Positions 31,270 to 41,493 of a stretch of 64,000 bases of DNA are shown piece after piece. Source of the DNA: an uncultured Alphaproteobacteria bacterium (lineage in GTDB: Bacteria > Pseudomonadota > Alphaproteobacteria > HIMB59); contig CACLVL010000002.1 of assembly GCA_902610415.1 (NCBI GenBank), positions 1 to 64,000 on the forward strand, written 5' to 3'. The stretch's first letter is position 1; every line of letters starts with the position of its first letter. Under the pieces are notes generated by a model. It saw only the letters and a program-made list of their open reading frames with translations, was not told the DNA's origin and did not search any database. A program made the position numbers and the translations under genes.

Positions 31270-32151
31270 TTACACTTTAGTTAAATATTCCTTAATATAA
31301 TTTCCGTAATCAGATTTTATTAATTTTTCTGCTATATTATTTAATTGATTTTTGTTAATAAACCCCTTTTCATATGAAGCAATTTCATAAGAACCAATTT
31401 TTAAATCATTATTTTCTTCATATAATTTTACTTTTTGCGCTGCTTCTAATAAAGCATTTGCATTTCCAGCATCATGCCAGACAATAGAGTTATCTAAAAT
31501 TTCTAAAGCTAGTTTTTTTTTGGATAAATAAATCTCAATTAAATCAGTAATCTCTAACTCGCCTCTGTTCGACGGTTTAAGTGTCTTGGCATACTCTGAA
31601 GCATTGGAGTCAAAAAAATAAAACCCTGGAATGATCAAATTACTTTTAGGCTTCGATGGCTTTTCTTCTATGCCAACAATATTATTATTTTCATCTAATT
31701 CTAAGACACCAAATTTTTCTGGATCTGGAACTGGTAATCCAAATATACTTCCACCTGCATCTTGCATCTTAAGAAGAGCTGAATTGGCATAATCAAAATA
31801 TTTTTTGCCAAGAAAGATATTATCGCTCAATGCTAAAACTGAGGGGTTCCCATCTAAAAATTTTTCCGCAATAAAATATGCATCGGCTATACCTCTTTGT
31901 ACATTTTGTATTTCGTAAGAAAAATTAAGACCAACATCAGAACCAGAGCCAAATGTTTTTTTAAATATTAAAAGGTCATTGTCTTGAACAATAAATAAAA
32001 TATCCTTAATACCTAATCTAATTAATGTCTCCAAAGGATAATATATCATTGGCTTATCATACAATGGTAACAATGGCTTTGAGGCAGGAATTGTTGCAGG
32101 CATTAATCTTGTACCCTTACCGGCGGCAAGAATAATCCCTTTAGTTCTCAT
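31270..32151 (-). CDS. Glucose-1-phosphate thymidylyltransferase (RmlA-like)
   Basis: MRTKGIILAAGKGTRLMPATIPASKPLLPLYDKPMIYYPLETL. Confidence 0.9.
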   Translation of the reverse strand: MRTKGIILAAGKGTRLMPATIPASKPLLPLYDKPMIYYPLETLIRLGIKDILFIVQDNDLLIFKKTFGSGSDVGLNFSYEIQNVQRGIADAYFIAEKFLDGNPSVLALSDNIFLGKKYFDYANSALLKMQDAGGSIFGLPVPDPEKFGVLELDENNNIVGIEEKPSKPKSNLIIPGFYFFDSNASEYAKTLKPSNRGELEITDLIEIYLSKKKLALEILDNSIVWHDAGNANALLEAAQKVKLYEENNDLKIGSYEIASYEKGFINKNQLNNIAEKLIKSDYGNYIKEYLTKV

Positions 32152-32624
32152 ATCCAGCCAAATGATTTAGTTAAAAATACTATTGGGATAATCATACAAA
32201 TAAATGTAATCAAAATTATATTAAGCTTAGTGCTCCCTCTTACAGAACTAATTAAATCTCTGTGAGATATAAAATTAATTAATTTATTTTGGTCATCAAC
32301 AACCGGAAGATGTCTAATATTATTTTCACCCATAATTTTAATTGCTATTTCTGAGGACATTTTTAAGTCTACAGTTATAATTTCAGTGGTCATAATGTCT
32401 GAAGCTGATACTAAATCTGGATCTCTTCCATCTTTAACACATTTTCGAACTATATCCCTCTCTGATACGACACCTAATAATATTTTCTGATCGTCTAATA
32501 TTGGAACTGCTCCGATGTTCTTTAAATCCATACTGTCAGCTATTTCACTAACAATTGACTCAGGACCAAAATATATATACTCATCATTTTGTTTAATTTT
32601 TTTAATATCATTAATACTAGGCAT
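32148..32624 (-). CDS. CBS-domain protein with C-terminal TM helix
   Basis: Two CBS repeats (GVVSERDIVRKC; ...HLPVVDDQNKLINFISHRDLI) and hydrophobic tail. Confidence 0.85.
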   Translation of the reverse strand: MPSINDIKKIKQNDEYIYFGPESIVSEIADSMDLKNIGAVPILDDQKILLGVVSERDIVRKCVKDGRDPDLVSASDIMTTEIITVDLKMSSEIAIKIMGENNIRHLPVVDDQNKLINFISHRDLISSVRGSTKLNIILITFICMIIPIVFLTKSFGWI

Positions 32625-32724
32625 CGTCTTATTATATAAGTAATCAGGTATTAAAATAAATTAAGCGTATTGAAGCACTTAACTCTTCAAAAAATGTAAT
32701 TTTTCGCATATTGTTGCAAATTAA

Positions 32725-33720
32725 ATGTTCAGATTTTTTAATTCAAAAAAATGGTTTTTATGGGCTTGGGCTGGATCAGCTGCGATTTTAGGAAGCCTAT
32801 GGGTTCAGGTAGAAATCGATGTCAAAATCAATGAGTGGTTTGGAACTTTTTACGATATGATTCAAAAAGCTCTTGCTGAGCCTAATTCGATTACTATTGA
32901 GGAGTATTGGGCTGGCTTAATGTCTTTTATTACTCTTGCTGGTATTTATGTTGCTATTGCTGTATTAGTGAGTTTCTTCACTGCCCATTTCTTATTTAGA
33001 TGGAGGACTGCCATGGTAGAATGGTATCACAGCGTTTACAACTATGCTCGTACCATTGAAGGAGCAGCTCAAAGAGTTCAAGAAGACACTATAAAATTTG
33101 GAAGAATTATGGAAGGTCTTGGAACTAGTTTAATTGAGTCTGTTATGATTATTGTTCAATTCTTACCAATTTTATTAGGACTCAGCGCTGGTATTCCAAT
33201 ATTCTTTTTTGGTGATTGGGAATATGGTTTAGTTGTTGGTGCATTAATATGGTCAGTTGGTGGAACTATTTTTTTAATTCTTCTTGGAATTATCCTTCGC
33301 CTTGTAGGTGTAGAGTATGATTTACAAAAACAAGAGGCAGCTTACAGGAAAGTGTTAGTGATTGCTGAAGATGATGAAACTGTTCGTCCTAAAACAATTG
33401 AAGAATTATTTGACGACGTAAGAAAAATTCATTTTGTATCATATATTCGTTACCTGTACTTTAATATTGGCAGAATTGCCTATTTACAAGCTAATGTTTT
33501 AAGTGCTTATGTATTCTTAGCACCAGCAATTGTTGCAGGAGTAATTACTCTTGGTGTAATGCAACAAATTATCCGTGCCTTTGGAAGAGTTGAAGGATCA
33601 ATGCAATATTTATTAAAATCTTGGCCAACGATTATTGAGTTAGCAAGTGTTTATAAAAGACTAAGAGAATTTGAGAGAAAACTTAAAGCTACTGCAGGTA
33701 CTGCCAAGGTGTCTGAATAA
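32725..33720 (+). CDS. sbmA: SbmA/BacA-like peptide transporter
   Basis: W-rich N-terminus, VQEDTIKFGRIMEGLGTSLIESVM, ABC-transporter-like TM domain without ATPase. Confidence 0.85.
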   Translation: MFRFFNSKKWFLWAWAGSAAILGSLWVQVEIDVKINEWFGTFYDMIQKALAEPNSITIEEYWAGLMSFITLAGIYVAIAVLVSFFTAHFLFRWRTAMVEWYHSVYNYARTIEGAAQRVQEDTIKFGRIMEGLGTSLIESVMIIVQFLPILLGLSAGIPIFFFGDWEYGLVVGALIWSVGGTIFLILLGIILRLVGVEYDLQKQEAAYRKVLVIAEDDETVRPKTIEELFDDVRKIHFVSYIRYLYFNIGRIAYLQANVLSAYVFLAPAIVAGVITLGVMQQIIRAFGRVEGSMQYLLKSWPTIIELASVYKRLREFERKLKATAGTAKVSE

Positions 33721-33830
33721 ATATTTTTGACATTACATAAACTGAGCTCAAAGTAATTAAAACAATAATAATCCATACCCATCTATTTTTCTTATCATAA
33801 TTTTCACCATTTTTATCGGGATCAGCCATA
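33690..33830 (-). CDS. 46-aa single-TM small protein
   Basis: MADPDKNGENYDKKNRWVWIIIVLITLSSVYVMSKIFIQTPWQYLQ; charged N-terminus plus one TM; overlaps the sbmA 3' end by 31 nt. Confidence 0.4.
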
Positions 33831-33860
33831 ATATTTAAATATAATATAAATTAATAAGAA

Positions 33861-34289
33861 TCAATTATGCTTTTTTAGATATCTCGTCCTATTAATTACA
33901 GTATAATTTTTAAAAAGCTTCTGTGCGAGTAAATTACTTTTTTCTACTCCTTTAATAATTAGATCAAGTTTTTGATCTTTCGCTATTTCTTCTATTTTGT
34001 TCATTAAAGATCTTGCGACACCAATTTTTCTAAAATCTTGCAACACGTATAGAACATCTAAAACAATATTCTTTTCATAATAAGTCTCATTAATTTTAGC
34101 CACAACAATTCCCATAAATTTATCTTCATTTTTTGCCGCAAAAGCAAAATAATCATCCTGAAATATACACTGCCAGAATAAACTGAAATTAACTTCATCA
34201 AATTGAAAAGAATTTGATGAGGCACTCTCATTGATTATATCTTTCCAACTCTTGAGGTGTATTTCTTTTGGTTTTTCTATTGTGAACAT
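33861..34289 (-). CDS. GNAT family N-acetyltransferase
   Basis: LDVLYVLQDFRKIGVARSLMNKIEEIA acetyl-CoA-binding motif. Confidence 0.85.
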   Translation of the reverse strand: MFTIEKPKEIHLKSWKDIINESASSNSFQFDEVNFSLFWQCIFQDDYFAFAAKNEDKFMGIVVAKINETYYEKNIVLDVLYVLQDFRKIGVARSLMNKIEEIAKDQKLDLIIKGVEKSNLLAQKLFKNYTVINRTRYLKKHN

Positions 34290-34384
34290 TTATCCATCAA
34301 TCTAACAATAAATTGCTATTATTTATATGAATTATTGATTAATAACTTGATCTTAAAACTATAAGCCTTATTTGTATAATATAC

Positions 34385-34969
34385 ATGTTTGAGAATTTAA
34401 AAAAATATATTGAATCCATTAAAGCCAGAGATCCTGCAGCGACCTCGTTATTACTTGTTATTTTAACATACCCGGGAGTTAAAGCAGTGTTCTTTCATCG
34501 TATAGCAAATTTTATCTGGGAACTAAATTTAAAAATTCTAGGAAGAATGATCTCACAATTATCTAGATTTTTGACTGGAATAGAAATTCACCCTGCTGCA
34601 AAAATTGGAAAAAATTTTTTTATTGATCATGGAATGGGTGTAGTGATTGGAGAGACAGCTGAAATAGGCAACAACGTCACTATTTATCATGGAGTAACTT
34701 TAGGTGGAATATCTCCTGCAATTAAATCCTCAGAACAAATAGGCATGAAAAGACACCCTACTCTTGAAGATGATGTGATTGTGGGATCTGGTGCTCAAAT
34801 ATTGGGCCCTGTTTTAGTAAAGAGTTGTGCACGTATTGGCTCAAATGCTGTTGTTACTAAAGACGTACCTAAAGGTGGAATAATGATTGGTATACCTGCT
34901 AAAAATATTAGTTCAGGAACTAAAAAAACTGATACTACGTTTGCTCCATATGCTGTTACAAAAAAATAA
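34385..34969 (+). CDS. cysE: Serine O-acetyltransferase
   Basis: Hexapeptide repeats; [24 protein letters not shown]. Confidence 0.93.
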   Translation: MFENLKKYIESIKARDPAATSLLLVILTYPGVKAVFFHRIANFIWELNLKILGRMISQLSRFLTGIEIHPAAKIGKNFFIDHGMGVVIGETAEIGNNVTIYHGVTLGGISPAIKSSEQIGMKRHPTLEDDVIVGSGAQILGPVLVKSCARIGSNAVVTKDVPKGGIMIGIPAKNISSGTKKTDTTFAPYAVTKK

Positions 34970-35959
34970 TTAAATTTGATCGATGCGACTCATAAGTTCT
35001 TCTGAAATAAAAATATCTTTATTTATATTTTCTTCAAATGCTTTCAATCGCTTTGAACCAGGTGTTCTGGAGCCTTCTTGGGATGAAATAGAAATAAGAA
35101 GTTGCTCTAAACGAGGCTCAAAATCTTGATTAAATTTTTTTGGATTAATAGCTATAAAAAATTGACCTGTAGAGGGAGGGCCACCATCATCACCTGCAAA
35201 TGATGAGGCTTGTGTGCCTAAGTTTCCTCCAGCTACACATGTAGTTAAGATTTCAACTAATAATCCTGTGCTAAAACCTTTGTAACCACCACTAGGAGCC
35301 ATTGTTCCTTTAAGAGCCTCTTTTGCATTTGTTGTGACTTTACCATCTTTATCATATGCCCATCCCTTTGGTATTGGCTCATCAGTTTTTGCTCTCACAG
35401 AAATTTCACTTTTTGCTATAACGCTAGCTGATTGATCGATAATTATTGAAGCCTTACCATTTAAGGGTGCAGCCATTGAATAAGGGTTAGTTCCTATTAC
35501 TGGCTTAGTACCTCCAATGGGAGCTATTGAAGCTGGTGCATTTGTAAAACCTAATCCTATTAAATTTTGTTCAGCAATTCTTTTGGTGTGAAAACCAAGA
35601 ACTCCACAGTTATATGAATTGTAAATAGACATGCAGGAAATTCCCTCGTTGGAACTCATTTTAATTAAATGCTTTAAACCGATATCAATTGCTGTATGTG
35701 CAAAACCATTATCTGCATCAATTTTGATTGATGAACTAGAAATTTGTTCAAATGTTGGATAAGCGTTACCTTTTATCTTACCTATTTTAAGATGATTGCA
35801 ATATATTGGTAAATAGTGAAAACCGTGACTTTTGATGCCACAATACTCGGCGTCAATTATACCATCAATTATACCCTCAGAGTTTTTGAGAGAGCATCCA
35901 GATTTTAATAGCTTTTCAGAAGCTAAATTTTTGGCCAGAGTTTTTTTAAGATAAGGCAA
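34970..35959 (-). CDS. Malate/lactate dehydrogenase (Ldh2/YiaK family)
   Basis: GVLGFHTKRIAEQNLIGLGFTNAPASIAPIGGTKPVIGTNP. Confidence 0.9.
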   Translation of the reverse strand: MPYLKKTLAKNLASEKLLKSGCSLKNSEGIIDGIIDAEYCGIKSHGFHYLPIYCNHLKIGKIKGNAYPTFEQISSSSIKIDADNGFAHTAIDIGLKHLIKMSSNEGISCMSIYNSYNCGVLGFHTKRIAEQNLIGLGFTNAPASIAPIGGTKPVIGTNPYSMAAPLNGKASIIIDQSASVIAKSEISVRAKTDEPIPKGWAYDKDGKVTTNAKEALKGTMAPSGGYKGFSTGLLVEILTTCVAGGNLGTQASSFAGDDGGPPSTGQFFIAINPKKFNQDFEPRLEQLLISISSQEGSRTPGSKRLKAFEENINKDIFISEELMSRIDQI

Positions 35960-36096
35960 TATGATTAATTAAATTGCTTTTATTGAATGAATCAAGACAA
36001 ATAGAGTAAATAAGACAATTTAGACTCAAATACTATTTGCATGATTATGCCCTAAATGTTTATATATCATCAGATATATCTACATAAGGAGGAAAT

Positions 36097-37095
36097 ATGT
36101 CAATTTTACGTTTATTTACCGCGCTCTTCCTTGCATTAGGGATAACCTCCATTTCTTCTAATGTTAAAGCTGGGGCACACTGCAGTAATGTTACAATTGC
36201 AGAAATGAACTGGGCTTCTGCTCAGGTCATCGCACACATCGACGCTGTTCTCTTAAGAGGACTTGGATGTGAAGTGGAATTAATTCCTGGAGATACTATG
36301 CCAACAGCAACATCTCTGGTTGAAAAAGGTGAGCCTTCAATAGCTCCTGAATTATGGTCTCAAAATATTAAGCCAATCTTAGATCCTGCTGAAGCTGAGG
36401 GTTTAATCAAAAACGTTGGTAAAGTGTTTGAGGATGGTGGTGAAGAAGCAATTTGGATACCAACATACATAGCTCAAGAACATGGTATTGTTACTATCGA
36501 TGATGCTCTTGCAAGACCTGATTTATTCCCACACCCTGAAGATTCAAGTGTAGCTGGTTTCTACGGATGTCCTGCTGGTTGGAACTGTCAGATTACTACA
36601 ACTCAAATGTTTAAAGCATTTGGCATGGCTGATGCTGGATTTGAATTTATTGATCCAGGCTCAGGTGGAGCTCTTTCAGGTGCAATGGGTGAGGCATACA
36701 ACAAAGGTGAAGGTTGGATGGGTTACTATTGGGGCCCTACAGCTATCCTTGGTAAGTATGATATGACAAAACTTGATGAAGGTGTTGAACATGACAAAGA
36801 AACCTGGCTTTCAGAAATCAATGATCTCAATGTAGAAGCTCCAGGCAGAAATAAATATCCTGCCTCAGTTGTGGAGACTTATGTTGGTAAAGATATGCTT
36901 GGAAACGCTGAAGTTATGGGTTACTTGGAGAAAAGAAGCTTTAACAATACTCTTCTAAGTCAAATACTTGCATGGAAAGAAGAAAATCAAGCTGAGGCTG
37001 AAGAGACAGCCTACTATTTCTTAGAGAATTTTTCTAATGTTTGGGGAGAATGGGTACCATTTGACCAAAAACTAGATATACAAAACTCTCTATAA
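36097..37095 (+). CDS. Glycine betaine/proline-type ABC transporter substrate-binding protein (OpuAC/ProX family)
   Basis: Signal peptide; IAEMNWASAQVIAHIDAVLLRGLGCEVELIPGDT; strong SD AAGGAGG at 36085-36091. Confidence 0.9.
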   Translation: MSILRLFTALFLALGITSISSNVKAGAHCSNVTIAEMNWASAQVIAHIDAVLLRGLGCEVELIPGDTMPTATSLVEKGEPSIAPELWSQNIKPILDPAEAEGLIKNVGKVFEDGGEEAIWIPTYIAQEHGIVTIDDALARPDLFPHPEDSSVAGFYGCPAGWNCQITTTQMFKAFGMADAGFEFIDPGSGGALSGAMGEAYNKGEGWMGYYWGPTAILGKYDMTKLDEGVEHDKETWLSEINDLNVEAPGRNKYPASVVETYVGKDMLGNAEVMGYLEKRSFNNTLLSQILAWKEENQAEAEETAYYFLENFSNVWGEWVPFDQKLDIQNSL

Positions 37096-37110
37096 AAGCT
37101 TTATACTATT

Positions 37111-37142
37111 TACCTGGGGACTATGTCCCCAGGTTTTTTTTA
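37111..37142 (+). terminator. Intercistronic hairpin between substrate-binding protein and permease genes
   Basis: ACCTGGGGA-CTATG-TCCCCAGGT followed by a T run. Confidence 0.85.
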
Positions 37143-37160
37143 AAATGAATTTTAATATAT

Positions 37161-38051
37161 ATGTCTAATTTCCTAACAGATTTTCCAGAAATGCCTAACA
37201 AACAGTTTCGCGAATTCAAAAAAGGTGTTGATGCTAGTTATAAAGATTTTGCTCGTGAATGGGGTGATTTAATTGATGCAATGTTTGATCCTCTTCTAAA
37301 AATGCTAGTTTTTTTTGAAAAAACTCTCATTGCTACACCCTGGCCGATATTTATGATTGTTCTTTTAGGTCTTACTTATTGGGGAAGTAGAAGTATTAAG
37401 TTAGTGATTGGAACTTTTTTAGCTTTTGTGTTTATAGGATACTTTAGGATGTGGGATGAAACAATGAGCACTATTGCTATCATACTTACATCTGTAATAA
37501 TGTCCGTTGTAATAGGTCTACCAACAGGAATAGCAATGTCTAGATCTGATCGTACGCAAAGTATAGTTACCCCAATTTTAGATGTCATGCAAACAATGCC
37601 ACCATTTGTGTATTTGATACCTATCGTAATGTTAATGGGCATTGGAAAGATACCAGGATTGATTGCTGTTGTAATATATGCAATACCTCCTTTAATTAGA
37701 TTAACTAATTTAGGTATTCGAGAAGTGGATAAAGAGGCTTTAGAAGCTGCAGATGCATTTGGTGCTACCAAAAAACAAAAGCTATATCAAGTTCAACTCC
37801 CTTTGGCTTTACCAACAATTTTTGCTGGCATTAATCAGACTATCATGATGGCTTTAGCGATGGTTATTATTGCTTCAATGATAGGTGTGAAAGGCTTAGG
37901 ACAACCAGTTTTACAATCTATATATAATCAATATTTTACCAAAGGCGTATTATATGGACTTGCCATAGTAATCGTTGCTATTGTTTTTGATAGAGTATCT
38001 CAGTCTTATGGTCAACGTATTCAAAAACATCGCTCCGGTAAAATAGTATAA
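37161..38051 (+). CDS. Glycine betaine/proline-type ABC transporter permease (ProW-like)
   Basis: Binding-protein-dependent permease EAADAFGATKKQKLYQVQLPLALPTI. Confidence 0.9.
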   Translation: MSNFLTDFPEMPNKQFREFKKGVDASYKDFAREWGDLIDAMFDPLLKMLVFFEKTLIATPWPIFMIVLLGLTYWGSRSIKLVIGTFLAFVFIGYFRMWDETMSTIAIILTSVIMSVVIGLPTGIAMSRSDRTQSIVTPILDVMQTMPPFVYLIPIVMLMGIGKIPGLIAVVIYAIPPLIRLTNLGIREVDKEALEAADAFGATKKQKLYQVQLPLALPTIFAGINQTIMMALAMVIIASMIGVKGLGQPVLQSIYNQYFTKGVLYGLAIVIVAIVFDRVSQSYGQRIQKHRSGKIV

Positions 38052-39074
38052 ATGTCAGAAGCAAAAATACAGATTAAAAATCTTTATAAAATCTTTGGAA
38101 AAAATCCCAAAGGTGCAATGGAGCACGTCAAAAATGGAGTTGGAAAAGATGAATTGCTGGAAAAACATAATCATGTTCTTGGACTAAAAGATATCAACCT
38201 AGATATTCACGCTCAATCAGTTCAGGTTGTTATGGGATTATCTGGATCTGGAAAATCAACTTTAATTAGGCATATCAATAGATTAATTGAACCCACAGAT
38301 GGCAGTGTAACTGTTGATGGTGACGAAGTTTTAAAAATGAATGAAGAGGAACTTCGAAGTTTTAGAAGAGGCAAAACCGCAATGGTCTTTCAACGTTTTG
38401 CCTTACTTCCCCATAAAACTGTTTTGCAAAATACCATATTTGGTCTTCATATACAGAATATTAGTGAAGAAGATGCAAACAAAAGTGCTCTTCGTTGGAT
38501 TGAAAGAGTCGGTTTATCAGGCTATGAGGACAAATATCCTCAACATTTATCAGGTGGAATGCAACAACGCGTGGGTTTAGCGAGGGCCTTAACTAATGAC
38601 GGTGATATTCTTTTAATGGATGAAGCTTTTAGTGCACTGGATCCTCTAATCCGTAAAGATATGCAAGATATACTTTTAGAACTTCAAGACGAACTTCATA
38701 AAACAGTTGTTTTTATTACACATGACCTTGACGAGGCTTTAAAAATTGGAGACCGTATTGCTATTTTAAAAGATGGAATTATGGATCAAGAAGGAATACC
38801 TGCAGAGATTTTGCTAAATCCAAAAACAAAGTATGTAAAAGATTTCGTAGAAGATGTAAATAGAGCAAGAGTGATTAAAGCAAAACATATAATGAGTGAA
38901 ATTAATGGCCAAGATCTCAGTGGGGCTATGCCAATAGACCAGGATGATTTTATTGATCGTTTTATTGATAAAGTTATTTCAGATAAACCCGATAACTTAG
39001 TCATTCAAGACAAAGACAAAAAAAATGTAGGTTTTTTATCTACAAAAAAACTTTCTGAGATCTTAAAAAGATAA
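38052..39074 (+). CDS. Glycine betaine/proline-type ABC transporter ATP-binding protein (ProV-like)
   Basis: GLSGSGKSTLIRHINRLIEPT, LSGGMQQRVGLARAL, two C-terminal CBS-like segments. Confidence 0.92.
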   Translation: MSEAKIQIKNLYKIFGKNPKGAMEHVKNGVGKDELLEKHNHVLGLKDINLDIHAQSVQVVMGLSGSGKSTLIRHINRLIEPTDGSVTVDGDEVLKMNEEELRSFRRGKTAMVFQRFALLPHKTVLQNTIFGLHIQNISEEDANKSALRWIERVGLSGYEDKYPQHLSGGMQQRVGLARALTNDGDILLMDEAFSALDPLIRKDMQDILLELQDELHKTVVFITHDLDEALKIGDRIAILKDGIMDQEGIPAEILLNPKTKYVKDFVEDVNRARVIKAKHIMSEINGQDLSGAMPIDQDDFIDRFIDKVISDKPDNLVIQDKDKKNVGFLSTKKLSEILKR

Positions 39075-39077
39075 CTT

Positions 39078-40517
39078 ATGAAAAAATCTAACTATATTGC
39101 TGGCCAGTGGGTCGAGGGTACCAGTTCAATTAAAAATATTAACCCTTCTGACACTTCCGAAATAATCGATAAGTATACTACTTGTACTGATGAACAATTT
39201 GAACAATCTATTCGTTCTGCCGCTATTGCTCAAAAAGAGTGGGAGACCGTAGGAATTGAAAAGAAATCACAGATACTAATAAATATAGGTGATGAACTAA
39301 TACAAAAATCTCAACAAATCGGAGAATTATTATCTCGTGAAGAGGGAAAACCATTAAACGAGGGTATTGGTGAAGTATCGAGAGCTGGTCAACAATTTCA
39401 GTTTTACGGGTCAGAGTGTTTACGTTTATATGGTGAGAAAATTCCCTCAACTAGACCAGGTTTTCAAGTTGAAATATCAAGAGAGCCTTTAGGAATAGTT
39501 GGTATTATTTCACCATGGAATTTTCCAATAGCAATTCCGGCATGGAAAGCAGCACCCGCAATGATGTGTGGTAATGCCGTGATTTTAAAACCAGCCTCTC
39601 TAACAGTAGGGAGTGCTATCGCTTTAACTGAGATAATTTCTAAGCAAGATATACCTGCTGGTTTATTTAATTTAGTCTTGGGTTCTGGAAGTGATGTCGG
39701 CCACAAAATAGCAACCCATCCAGAGATTGCAGCAATAACTTTTACTGGTTCTGTAGAAGTAGGAAAACAGCTTTATCAAAATTCCTCATCTTCCATGAAA
39801 AAAATGCAAATGGAAATGGGCTCTAAAAACCCATTAGTTGTGATGGATGATGCAGATTTAAAAACAGCCATTACATGTGCGGTTAATGGAGCGTATGGTG
39901 GAACAGGCCAAAAGTGTACTGCTTCCTCAAGATTGATAGTTCATGAAAATATTTATAAAAATTTTGTAAAAGGCTTATTAGAGAGTATTAAAAACTTAAA
40001 AGTAGGACATGCTTTAGATGAAGGGACACAAATGGGACCTGCCTCAAATCTATCTCAGTTTGAGTCAAACTTAAATTATATCGAAGTTGGTAAAAGAGAA
40101 GCTAAACTTGCTTTTGGAGGAAACCCAATGAACATGAGAACCCCAGGATATTATATGGAACCAACCTTGTTCATTGATGGAGATAATAAATCTCGCATTA
40201 ACCAAGAAGAAATGTTTGGACCAATCGCATGTGTAATACCTGCAAAGAACTTAGATCATGCACTTGAAATTGCTAATGCTACAGATTTTGGACTATCCAG
40301 TGGTATTATCACTAATTCTTTGGCAAAAGCTGAGTATTTTAAACAAAATATTAAAACTGGAGTAACGACTATCAATTTACCAACTGCTGGCTTAGATTAT
40401 CATGTGCCATTTGGAGGAAGAAAAGCCTCAAGTTTTGGTCCTCGAGAACAGGGAACATATGCCAGAGACTTTTACTCACAAGTAAAGACTTCCTACATTA
40501 ATTCTGGATCCGTATAA
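39078..40517 (+). CDS. NAD(P)-dependent aldehyde dehydrogenase (ketoglutarate-semialdehyde/succinate-semialdehyde/betaine-aldehyde-type)
   Basis: GSKNPLVVMDDADL, GGTGQKCTASSRLI catalytic Cys region. Confidence 0.9.
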   Translation: MKKSNYIAGQWVEGTSSIKNINPSDTSEIIDKYTTCTDEQFEQSIRSAAIAQKEWETVGIEKKSQILINIGDELIQKSQQIGELLSREEGKPLNEGIGEVSRAGQQFQFYGSECLRLYGEKIPSTRPGFQVEISREPLGIVGIISPWNFPIAIPAWKAAPAMMCGNAVILKPASLTVGSAIALTEIISKQDIPAGLFNLVLGSGSDVGHKIATHPEIAAITFTGSVEVGKQLYQNSSSSMKKMQMEMGSKNPLVVMDDADLKTAITCAVNGAYGGTGQKCTASSRLIVHENIYKNFVKGLLESIKNLKVGHALDEGTQMGPASNLSQFESNLNYIEVGKREAKLAFGGNPMNMRTPGYYMEPTLFIDGDNKSRINQEEMFGPIACVIPAKNLDHALEIANATDFGLSSGIITNSLAKAEYFKQNIKTGVTTINLPTAGLDYHVPFGGRKASSFGPREQGTYARDFYSQVKTSYINSGSV

Positions 40518-40524
40518 TTCTCGG

Positions 40525-41493
40525 ATGAATTTTCGAGTTGACAATCTTCAGTATTGTAACTGGTCTAGAGAAATATTTGAAATAAATCGTGAGGCTAAAT
40601 TAGATGCAGTTCATGCTACGATCTGTTATCACGAAGACTACGACGAAGTTCTCTGTAATATAAAGACTTGGAATACTTATTTTGAAAAAAACAAAGATTT
40701 AATCTTTCAAGGCAAAAGTTCAAAAGATATTGCTAAAGCGAAGCTCGAGAATAAGACTGCTATATTTTATGGTTTACAAAATTGCTCTCCTGTTGAAGAT
40801 AATATTGATTATGTAGAGTCTCTAAAAGAATTGGGCGTACTATTCATGCAACTTACTTACAATAATCAATCATTACTAGCCACCGGGTGTTATGAAAAAC
40901 GTGATAGTGGTATTACTCGAATGGGAAAAGAGGTTATTAAAGAGATGAATCGGGTAAATATGATTATTGATATGTCCCACTCAGCAGAATTTTCAACATT
41001 AGAAGCAATTGAAATTTCAATTCAGCCAATTGTTGTAAGTCATGCCAATCCTTTGTTCTGGCATAAGGGGCTTCGAAATAAATCTGATGAAGTATTAAAA
41101 GCATTAAACGATAGTGGTGGAATGATAGGGTTCTCGTTATATCCTCACCATCTTAAAGATACTTCAAATTGCACTCTTCAATCATTTTGTGAGATGATTG
41201 CAGAAAGTACAAAAAAAATATCTGTTAAGCAAATTGGTATTGGCTCAGATCTTTGTATTAATCATCCAGATAGTATAGTTGAATGGATGAGAAATGGTAC
41301 TTGGACAAAAACAAAAGATTTTGGTGAAGGAACAGCTGATAATGCAGGTTTTCCTCCTCAGCCCTCATGGTTTAAAGATGCCAGAGGTTTTGATAATCTC
41401 CATAAAGGTTTAAAAGATGTTGGTTTCAGCGAAGATGAGACGCACGACATCTTGGGTAATAATTGGTACAATTTTTATAAGAAATTTGATTGA
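40525..41493 (+). CDS. M19 membrane dipeptidase family
   Basis: LDAVHATICYHEDYDEV, MIIDMSHSAEFSTLEAIEISIQPIVVSHANP, IGIGSDLC. Confidence 0.85.
   Translation: MNFRVDNLQYCNWSREIFEINREAKLDAVHATICYHEDYDEVLCNIKTWNTYFEKNKDLIFQGKSSKDIAKAKLENKTAIFYGLQNCSPVEDNIDYVESLKELGVLFMQLTYNNQSLLATGCYEKRDSGITRMGKEVIKEMNRVNMIIDMSHSAEFSTLEAIEISIQPIVVSHANPLFWHKGLRNKSDEVLKALNDSGGMIGFSLYPHHLKDTSNCTLQSFCEMIAESTKKISVKQIGIGSDLCINHPDSIVEWMRNGTWTKTKDFGEGTADNAGFPPQPSWFKDARGFDNLHKGLKDVGFSEDETHDILGNNWYNFYKKFD

Noticed and set aside
38341-38580. 79-aa plus-strand ORF inside the ProV-like ATPase gene
   Set aside because: Alternate frame over the Walker/signature region, clearly non-coding.
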